Positions 1-6,340 of a stretch of DNA of 6,340 nt are shown here, in pieces. Origin of the DNA: Microbacteriaceae bacterium (GTDB taxonomy: Bacteria > Actinomycetota > Actinomycetes > Actinomycetales > Microbacteriaceae). The notes below the pieces were generated by a model. It did no database searches, had not been told where the DNA came from, and saw nothing but the letters and a program-made list of their open reading frames with translations. The stretch covers positions 1-6,340 of the forward strand of contig JAODLU010000382.1 of the NCBI GenBank assembly GCA_025464125.1, given 5' to 3'. The position numbers and the translations under genes were made by a program. Every line of letters begins with the position of its first letter. Position 1 is the first letter of the stretch.

Positions 1-345
1 GACTACACGGTGGCTGAGCCAGCCGCAGCCGCCGGGCGACTGGCGGTCATCCCCGGTGATTTCGACTGGGACGACGTCGGAGACTTCGCGGCGATCGCGA
101 AGCTGCACTCAGGCGGTCGCAAGAGCGACCTGGCGATCCTCGGCGAAAATGCCCGCGTGCTTTCCGACGCGTCGAGCGGTGTCGTCATCGCACAGTCAGG
201 CAGGCTGATTTCTCTCATCGGAGTCACCGACATCGTTGTCGTTGACACCCCTGATGCCCTGCTCGTAACTACCAGCGCCAATGCCCAGAGAGTAAAAGCA
301 GTAGTAGACGCGCTCAAGCTCTCCGGCCGAAGCGATGTCCTTTAG
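1..345 (+). CDS. manC: Mannose-1-phosphate guanylyltransferase, C-terminal part (5' end outside window)
   Basis: This is the last 114 codons of a gene that begins upstream; the frame is open from base 1 to a TAG at 343-345. The enzyme joins mannose-1-phosphate and GTP to give GDP-mannose, a cytoplasmic step in supply of mannose for glycans. Visible marks are DYTVAEP at the left edge and PGDFDWDDVGDF at fragment residues 18-29. The latter matches the P-G-D-F-x-W-x-D-V-G-D block of GDP-mannose pyrophosphorylases. IVVVDTPDALLV follows, a conserved strand near the end of the short enzyme type. The protein stops soon after this strand, so it lacks the C-terminal mannose-6-phosphate isomerase domain of bifunctional ManC/AlgA proteins. 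A GTG at position 10 is in frame but lies inside the conserved region and is not a start. The gene ends 16 bp before the next start and has no functional link to the transporter. A related sugar-nucleotide transferase is the only real alternative. Confidence 0.82.
   Translation, partial: DYTVAEPAAAAGRLAVIPGDFDWDDVGDFAAIAKLHSGGRKSDLAILGENARVLSDASSGVVIAQSGRLISLIGVTDIVVVDTPDALLVTTSANAQRVKAVVDALKLSGRSDVL
242..271 (+). promoter_or_regulatory. Possible promoter for the first lipoprotein gene, inside the end of manC
   Basis: TTGACA at 242-247 is a perfect -35 hexamer, followed 18 bp later by TAACTA (266-271), a poor -10. The bases after it (262-309) are unusually AT-rich for this window and include codons such as AGA, GTA and AAA, which may mean the DNA is under a non-coding constraint. 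Against this, TTGACA falls in codons for the conserved VVDT protein motif and could be chance. The next gene is separated from manC by only 16 bp, so any own promoter must lie inside manC. Confidence 0.25.
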
Positions 346-347
346 CG

Positions 348-352
348 AAAGG
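348..352 (+). promoter_or_regulatory. Ribosome binding site deciding the start of the first lipoprotein
   Basis: AAAGG lies 9 nt before the ATG at 362. An in-frame ATG at 335 has no purine-rich match at the proper distance, and using it would put nine charged residues before the signal peptide and overlap manC. The site is modest in strength. Confidence 0.5.
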
Positions 353-361
353 CGAAAGCCC

Positions 362-1432
362 ATGTTCACCAGGACCATTGTGCGAACGGCCGCCGTCGCG
401 GGTGCCGCGCTGCTGCTGCTTGCCGGCTGCGCTCCCGCGCCGTCCTCTACCGCCAAGCCCGGCGCATCCAGCTTCTGTGCCCGCATGGTCACGAACTCGG
501 GCGGCCTGCAGGATCGCTCGTTCAACCAGGCCAGCTGGGCCGGTATGCAGAAAGCAGAGAAGAAGTTCGACATCGACGCGAAGGTGCTCGTGTCGAACTC
601 AGAGACAGACCTCGAGCCCAACGTGCAGCAGGCAGCTGCAAGCGGCTGCGGTTTCGTGCTCACCGTTGGATTCGAGCTGACCGCCGCAACCGAGGCTGCG
701 GCAAAGGCGAACCCGAAGACAGATTTCTCGATCGTGGATGACACGATCACCGCGCCGAACGTGAAGCCGATCGTGTTCGACACCGCGCAGGCCGCATACC
801 TTGCCGGCTACGTCGCCGCGGGCGTTTCGAAGACAGGTGTCGTCGCAACGTTCGGTGGGGGCAACCAGCCGCCGGTCACGCTGTTCATGGACGGCTTCGT
901 CGATGGTGTCGCCCACTACAACGAGGTCCACGGCACGGCGGTCCAGGCGCTCGGCTGGGACAAGGCAAAGCAGGACGGCACCTTCACCGGCGACTTCGAG
1001 AACACCATCAAGGGCCAGACGACCGCCCAGGCCTTCATCGACCAGGGCGCGGATGTCATCCTGCCCGTTGCGGGCCAGGTCGGCGAGGGAGCGGCGTCGG
1101 CAGCACTGCACCACCCGGGTGTCTCCCTGATCTGGGTCGACTCTGACGGCTACAACACCCTGCCGGCCGAGTATCGGCCCATCCTGCTCACCTCAGTGCT
1201 GAAGAACACCGGCGACGCCGTCACCCAGATCGTCGGCCAAAGCAAGAACAAAACGTTCACCAGTGACCCGTACATTGGCACGCTCAAGAACTCGGGAGTC
1301 GCTATCGCGCCGTTCCATGACCTTGCTTCCTCGGTGAGCGCGGGGCTCTCCAAGGAGGTCTCAGACCTCCGCGCGGACATCATTTCGGGAAAGATCGTTG
1401 TAACGTCGCCAAGCGCCCCCAAACAGGGGTAG
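362..1432 (+). CDS. BMP/PnrA-family substrate-binding lipoprotein (first of two)
   Basis: A 356-residue receptor of an ABC importer, expected to sit on the outer face of the membrane by a lipid anchor and to bind a nucleoside or similar ligand. The signal peptide has a positive start (R4, R8), a hydrophobic run and the lipobox LAGC with the lipidated Cys23. Family marks are NSGGLQDRSFNQ at 45-56, TVGFEL at 101-106, FDTAQAAYLAGY at 139-150, FMDGF at 175-179, GADVILPVAG at 229-238, VDSDGYNT at 259-266, LTSVLK at 276-281 and IGTLKNSGVAIAPFHD at 305-320. These belong to the periplasmic fold of Treponema PnrA and B. subtilis NupN. The downstream gene encodes a clear paralogue: 39 of 61 residues match in the block starting FDTAQAAYLAGY. 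Compared with that paralogue it lacks about ten residues after IVDD and ends in a different tail (SPSAPKQG). Nucleoside specificity is family inference; the ligand is unknown. Confidence 0.9.
   Translation: MFTRTIVRTAAVAGAALLLLAGCAPAPSSTAKPGASSFCARMVTNSGGLQDRSFNQASWAGMQKAEKKFDIDAKVLVSNSETDLEPNVQQAAASGCGFVLTVGFELTAATEAAAKANPKTDFSIVDDTITAPNVKPIVFDTAQAAYLAGYVAAGVSKTGVVATFGGGNQPPVTLFMDGFVDGVAHYNEVHGTAVQALGWDKAKQDGTFTGDFENTIKGQTTAQAFIDQGADVILPVAGQVGEGAASAALHHPGVSLIWVDSDGYNTLPAEYRPILLTSVLKNTGDAVTQIVGQSKNKTFTSDPYIGTLKNSGVAIAPFHDLASSVSAGLSKEVSDLRADIISGKIVVTSPSAPKQG
1354..1370 (+). repeat. Short inverted repeat within the first lipoprotein gene
   Basis: GGAGGTCT (1354-1361), one central C, then AGACCTCC (1363-1370) form a perfect 8-bp palindrome. 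In RNA this gives a 7-bp stem with loop UCA, about 60 nt before the stop codon, and it hides a GGAGG sequence. The matching place in the paralogous gene has no such hairpin. It may be chance; no T-run follows, so it is not a terminator. Confidence 0.4.
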
Positions 1433-1611
1433 TCAGGCTCGACGACGGGCCACTGACGAGTGAATTATTTCCGCAACATTTCGCGACCGTCGCATCTTTG
1501 TAACCATCGTCTTCCCGGGCTCCCCCAGTCGACCGCGCAGACACGCCGTTCGGTAACGTGTAACCACTATGGCCGCGGCAACCCTTGCCGGTCAGCACCT
1601 TGGAGGACACC
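1433..1611 (+). promoter_or_regulatory. Intergenic region with GTAAC repeats, probable control region of the second lipoprotein
   Basis: This 179-bp gap holds no convincing ORF. Its left part (1461-1483) is the most AT-rich stretch nearby. TGTAACCA occurs twice exactly (1499-1506 and 1559-1566), 60 bp apart, and GTAAC occurs a third time at 1553-1557, so two copies stand 7 bp apart at 1553-1564. The spacing and recurrence suggest a regulator site or part of a promoter. TAACGT (1554-1559) fits a TAnnnT -10 element, but the only -35-like match (TCGACC, 1529-1534) is 19 bp away. I cannot name a regulator. Confidence 0.35.
1602..1606 (+). promoter_or_regulatory. Strong ribosome binding site for the TTG start of the second lipoprotein
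   Basis: GGAGG is followed after 5 nt by TTG at 1612-1614. This is the best Shine-Dalgarno match in the window and fixes the start at 1612, not at the in-frame TTG at 1585, which has no such site and would add nine residues before the signal peptide. Confidence 0.8.
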
Positions 1612-2709
1612 TTGAGAATCACCACACGCAGCCGCCTCATCGGCGGCCTTGCGATGGTCGGTATAGCAGCAGTGCTTGCCGGCTGTGCAACTGCTCCCGA
1701 TTCCGCGAGCACCGGCTCCGCCTCGTCATTCCTTCCCTGCATGGTTTCCGACTCTGGTGGATTCGACGACAAGTCGTTCAACCAGCTCGGCCTCGAGGGC
1801 CTGCAGTCAGCAGCCAAGGACCTCGGCGTCAAGGAGAAGCACGTCGAGTCGAACGCAGACACCGACTACGCCCCGAACATCGACAGCCTCGTTTCGGCCG
1901 GCTGTAACCTCATCATCACCGTCGGCTTCAACCTCTCGGCAGCATCGCTTGCCGCGGCCAAGGCCAACCCCGACATCCAGTTCGCCATCATCGATGACGC
2001 GGCAGACGCCGACTTCGACGGCAAGGTCGACGAGCCGAACATCAAGCCCATCCTGTTCGACACCGCGCAGGCTGCATACCTCGCAGGTTACGCAGCGGCC
2101 AGCTACAGCAAGTCTGGCGTCGTCGGAACCTTCGGTGGCATGCAGTTCCCGACCGTCACGATCTTCATGGACGGCTTCGCAGAGGGTGTTGCCAAGTACG
2201 ACACCGACAAGGGCAAGTCAGTCAAGGTAGTCGGCTGGGATGTCGCGAGCCAGAAGGGTTCGTTCACCGGCGGTTTCGCCGCGAACGACACCGCGAAGAG
2301 CACAGCCCAGAACCTGATCGACCAGGGTGCTGACGTGATCTTCCCCGTTGGTGGTCCGATCTTCCAGAGTGCTGGTGCTGCCATCGGCGACAAGAGCATC
2401 GCGCTTCTTGGTGCTGACGCTGACGTGTACAACACGTTCCCGACCTACGACAAGCTCTACCTGACCTCGGTGCTGAAGGGCATCGACCCGGCCACCCAGG
2501 CGGTAGTCAAGGCGAGCTCGAAGCAGAAGAAGGGCGAGTTCGACAACGTGGCCTACGTGGGCACGCTGAAGAACAACGGCGTCGGAATTGCTCCGTTCCA
2601 CGACTTCAAGTCGAAGGTTGACGGCAGCCTGCAGGGCGAGATCGACAAGCTGAAGGCGAGCATCATCGATGGATCGCTGGTCATCAAGTCGTACCTGACA
2701 GCCGGCTAA
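1612..2709 (+). CDS. BMP/PnrA-family substrate-binding lipoprotein (second of two), TTG start
   Basis: A 365-residue lipid-anchored receptor for the ABC importer encoded just downstream. The signal peptide begins MRITTRSR, continues through a hydrophobic run and ends in lipobox LAGC with Cys25. Family marks are DSGGFDDKSFNQ at 47-58, TVGFNL at 103-108, FDTAQAAYLAGY at 149-160, FMDGF at 185-189, GADVIFPVGG at 239-248, ADADVYNT at 268-275, LTSVLK at 284-289 and VGTLKNNGVGIAPFHD at 316-331. It has an Asp-rich insert at 132-143 (DADFDGKVD...) that its paralogue lacks. The paralogue's ligand-region motif VDSDGYNT becomes ADADVYNT here, which may alter specificity. The strong ribosome binding site, its own upstream region and the terminator after it suggest high, partly separate expression, as is usual for receptors that outnumber their transporter. 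A purine or other nucleoside ligand is inferred from the family only. Confidence 0.92.
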   Translation: MRITTRSRLIGGLAMVGIAAVLAGCATAPDSASTGSASSFLPCMVSDSGGFDDKSFNQLGLEGLQSAAKDLGVKEKHVESNADTDYAPNIDSLVSAGCNLIITVGFNLSAASLAAAKANPDIQFAIIDDAADADFDGKVDEPNIKPILFDTAQAAYLAGYAAASYSKSGVVGTFGGMQFPTVTIFMDGFAEGVAKYDTDKGKSVKVVGWDVASQKGSFTGGFAANDTAKSTAQNLIDQGADVIFPVGGPIFQSAGAAIGDKSIALLGADADVYNTFPTYDKLYLTSVLKGIDPATQAVVKASSKQKKGEFDNVAYVGTLKNNGVGIAPFHDFKSKVDGSLQGEIDKLKASIIDGSLVIKSYLTAG

Positions 2710-2746
2710 CACCAGCAGTACACCCTATAAAAACAGCATTACAACA

Positions 2747-2792
2747 GGGGTCGGGGAGACCAGCTCAGCTGGTCTCCCCGACCTTCTTCATT
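2747..2792 (+). terminator. Rho-independent terminator after the second lipoprotein
   Basis: The 17-nt arm at 2749-2765 is perfectly complementary to 2767-2783, giving at least 15 base pairs with a five-base loop (CTCAG). Two more G-T pairs (2747-2748 with 2784-2785) are possible. The stem is very GC-rich and is followed by TTCTTCATT, an imperfect T-run typical of high-GC genomes. It should stop, or partly stop, transcription before the ATPase gene, and it could also protect the 3' end of the lipoprotein mRNA. Confidence 0.85.
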
Positions 2793-2822
2793 CGCGGTCG
2801 GCAGAACCCGGACGTTGCCGGT

Positions 2823-2835
2823 TAGATTGGAAAAC
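2823..2835 (+). promoter_or_regulatory. Probable -10 element of a leaderless promoter for the ATPase gene
   Basis: TAGATT (2823-2828) fits the TAnnnT -10 pattern, and 7 bp separate it from the ATG at 2836, so transcription would begin at or next to the A of the start codon. That is the layout of leaderless genes, which are frequent in actinobacteria. No good -35 is seen at 16-18 bp upstream. The alternative reading is that GGAAAA (2829-2834) acts as a weak ribosome binding site on a longer transcript. Confidence 0.5.
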
Positions 2836-4352
2836 ATGAAGCTCGAACTTCGCGGCATCACCAAGCGGTTTGGTTCCCTCGTAGCCAATGACCACATCGA
2901 CCTGGTGGTTGAGCCAGGCGAGATCCACGCGCTGCTCGGCGAGAACGGCGCGGGCAAGTCCACCCTCATGAATGTGCTCTACGGGCTCTACCAGGCCGAC
3001 GAGGGGGAGATCCTGCTCGACGATGTCGTGCAGCACTTCGCAGGCCCTGGCGATGCGATGGGTGCAGGCATCGGCATGGTGCACCAGCACTTCATGCTCA
3101 TCCCCGTATTCACGGTCGCCGAGAACGTGATGCTCGGCCACGAGCAGACGAAGTTCGGTGGCAGGCTCGACCTCGCCGCCGCGCGCAGGCAGGTTCGCGA
3201 GATCTCCAGCCGTTTCGGCTTCGACATCGACCCGGATGCGCTGGTTGACGACCTTCCGGTCGGGGTGCAGCAGCGGGTGGAGATCATCAAAGCGCTCTCC
3301 CGCGACGCAAAGGTGCTCGTCTTCGACGAGCCGACAGCAGTGCTCACCCCGCAGGAGACCGACGAGCTCATGGTGATCATGCGCCAGCTGAAAGAGGCTG
3401 GCACGTCGATCGTCTTCATCACCCACAAACTGCGCGAGGTGCGCGAGGTCGCGGACCGCATCACGGTCATCCGTCTCGGAAAGGTCGTTGGTGAGGCATC
3501 GCCCACCGCGACGAACACCGAGCTCGCCTCCCTGATGGTCGGCCGCGCCGTGGAACTCACCGTGCACAAGGAGCCGGCACATCCTGGCGAACCTGCACTC
3601 GTCGTCAGCAACCTCTCGGTCATCGACCCGCGCGGCCAGCTGGTCGTCAACGATGTGAGCTTCGAGGTGCGCGCGGGCGAGATCCTCGCAATCGCCGGCG
3701 TGCAGGGCAACGGGCAGACCGAGCTGACAGAAGCGCTGATGGGCCTGCAGCCCCGTGTGACGGGGTCGATAGAGCTCGACGGCAAGCAGCTGCGCCGTGC
3801 GAGCGTGCGCCGCATCCTCGATTCTGGCGTTGGGTTCGTTCCGGAGGACAGGTCAGAAGACGGACTAATCGCCGAGTTCACGATCGCTGAGAACCTCATG
3901 CTCGACAGGTCGAACGGAACGCCCTTCGTGAAGACCGGAGTGCTGCAGCTCGGCACTCTCGCCGGATTCTCGGAGGAGAAGATCACCGAGTTCGACATCC
4001 GGGCACAGGGAATCGGCACGCACGCCGGGCGCCTCTCCGGCGGTAACCAGCAGAAGGTGGTGCTCGCCCGTGAGCTTTCGCGCGAACTGCGCCTGTTCGT
4101 TGCGGCCCAGCCGACCCGAGGGCTCGATGTCGGGTCCATCGAGTTCGTGCACACCAGAATCGTCGCAACCCGGGATGCCGGAACGCCGGTGATCGTCGTC
4201 TCAACCGAGCTCGACGAGGTGGTGGCACTCGCTGACAGGATCGCCGTGATGTACCGCGGCGCGATCGTCGGAATCGTGCCGGGAAGCACCCCGCGTGAAG
4301 TGCTCGGCCTCATGATGGCCGGCGAAGTGCCGGCCGGTGTGGAGGTCGCAGC

Positions 4353-4356
<4 letters not shown>
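2836..4356 (+). CDS. Tandem-domain ABC importer ATPase, BMP/nucleoside type (NupO-like)
   Basis: A 506-residue cytoplasmic protein with two fused nucleotide-binding domains that powers the importer, as in NupO/YufO and the RbsA/MglA group. Domain 1 has Walker A GENGAGKST (35-43), Q-loop Gln84 in MVHQHF, signature LPVGVQQR (140-147), Walker B VLVFDEPTAV (160-169) and switch His197. Domain 2 has an altered Walker A, GVQGNGQTE (288-296, Gln for Lys), a standard signature LSGGNQQK (400-407), an altered Walker B ending AAQPTRGLD (423-431, no catalytic Glu) and Glu458 where the switch His would be. Degenerate second domains are normal in this family. The ATG at 2836 is preferred over the upstream in-frame TTG (2815), because the added residues match nothing and the -10 element falls between them. 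The stop overlaps the next start by 4 bp (GTGA), implying translational coupling to the permeases. Confidence 0.93.
4341..4345 (+). promoter_or_regulatory. Ribosome binding site for the first permease, inside the ATPase gene
   Basis: GGAGG stands 7 nt before the GTG at 4353, within the last codons of the ATPase gene. It supports the GTG start and the 4-bp overlap. Confidence 0.7.
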
Positions 4357-5662
<1,306 letters not shown>

Positions 5663-5666
<4 letters not shown>

Positions 5667-6340
5667 CCGCGGTGACGAACGAGACGACCCATGCAGGAAC
5701 GACAGTCTCAGGCGGCCTCGCCACGACTGCGGTCAGGCACTGGAAGACACCGATCGCCCTCGCGCTCTTCGCGCTCATCGCCTTCGTAGCGTTCGGCATC
5801 ATCGGTCGGGCCGGAACCACCACCTTCAGGTTCTCGAACACTGACGACGTGGTGCAGCTGCCGGCCATCACCGTGCCGACGCACCTTACTGGGCTCATCC
5901 TGTCGATCGTGCTGCTGGTAGGCGCGGCATACGCGGTGGCCCAGGTCGTTCGGTTCAGGACCGTGCAGTTCTGGATAGTGATCGTCTTCGCGTTCCTGTT
6001 CCTGGTCACCTTCCTCGTCTGGGCGTCAGCCTCGCCCGACCGCTCGATACTCGTCGCCGGGCTACTCACCGGGGCTGTCGGGCTCAGCGTTCCACTGATC
6101 TTCGGTGCGCTCGGCGGAGTGATCTCCGAGCGGGTCGGCGTGGTCAACGTGGCCATCGAAGGGCAGTTGCTGGCTGGCGCATTCGTGTCGGCGCTCGTCG
6201 GTTCAGCGACCCACCTGCCGGTGCTCGGACTGCTCGCGGCGATGATCGCCGGAATGCTTGTGTCTTTCGTGCTCGCCGCGTTCTCGATCAAATACCTGGT
6301 CGACCAGGTGATCGTCGGCGTCGTGCTCAACGTGCTCGTG
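5663..6340 (+). CDS. ABC importer permease, second subunit (NupQ-like), 3' end outside window
   Basis: The frame is open for 226 codons from GTG 5663 to the right edge with no stop, so the gene is cut by the window. It would be the partner of the preceding permease. The hallmark lies at 151-174: GGVISERVGVVNVAIEGQLLAGAF-like in pattern, with key residues S155-E156-R157, N162 and E166-G167. It corresponds to the SERSGVVNIGLEG motif of NupQ/YufQ. Before it are three extra hydrophobic segments, near 31-49, 75-96 and 103-121, with a polar loop at about 50-73. In Bacillus-type proteins the core begins close to the N-terminus, so this extension is notable. Further segments are near 130-150, 170-181, 185-207 and 215-226. 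The start overlaps the previous stop by 4 bp (GTGA); a second in-frame GTG at 5672 is a possible alternative. GAAGG at 5645-5649 is a distant, weak ribosome site, so coupling is likely. Confidence 0.9.

Noticed and set aside
335..361. Upstream ATG at 335 as start of the first lipoprotein
   Set aside because: It would overlap manC, lacks a ribosome binding site and adds SFSERRKP before a signal peptide that is already complete from 362.
1432..1457. GTCAG...CTGAC hairpin after the first lipoprotein as a terminator
   Set aside because: The stem is only five pairs plus a weak inner GC pairing, with a wide loop and no T-run close behind.
1585..1611. TTG at 1585 as start of the second lipoprotein
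   Set aside because: No ribosome binding site lies before it, while GGAGG at 1602-1606 sits correctly for the TTG at 1612.
2726..2731. TATAAA as a -10 element just before the terminator hairpin
   Set aside because: It matches five of six consensus bases, but there is no -35 at 16-18 bp, and a transcript starting here would meet the terminator almost immediately. An attenuator remains conceivable but has no other support.

Overview
The window reads as ordinary, high-GC actinobacterial chromosome. Coding frames favour G or C at third positions, GTG and TTG starts are used, and one promoter has the TAnnnT-then-ATG layout of leaderless actinobacterial genes. The protein sequences look most like those of the family Microbacteriaceae. 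That placement is inference from recall, not from a search.

Layout, all on the + strand: (1) the 3' end of a mannose-1-phosphate guanylyltransferase gene (1-345); (2) a BMP-family substrate-binding lipoprotein (362-1432); (3) a 179-bp gap with GTAAC repeats and a strong ribosome binding site; (4) a second, paralogous BMP-family lipoprotein starting at TTG (1612-2709); (5) a near-perfect terminator hairpin (about 2747-2792) followed by a probable leaderless promoter (2823-2835); (6) a two-domain ABC ATPase (2836-4356); (7) a first permease (4353-5666); (8) a second permease (5663 to the window end, cut off). Genes 6, 7 and 8 overlap by 4 bp at each junction and are almost certainly translationally coupled.

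Together genes 2 and 4-8 form a BMP/PnrA-type ABC importer, the class that includes Bacillus subtilis NupNOPQ and the purine-nucleoside receptor PnrA (TmpC) of Treponema. Two lipoproteins outside the membrane would capture ligand, most likely nucleosides. They would deliver it to a heterodimeric permease driven by one tandem ATPase. The exact ligand cannot be read from the sequence.

I see no undescribed system, mobile element, CRISPR array, tRNA or rRNA. The points of real interest are finer. Two non-identical receptors are stacked before one transporter. An EF-hand-like Asp loop is present in only one receptor. The ATPase divides cleanly into one consensus and one degenerate ATP site. The second permease carries an extra N-terminal membrane region. 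The terminator and leaderless promoter uncouple receptor expression from transporter expression.
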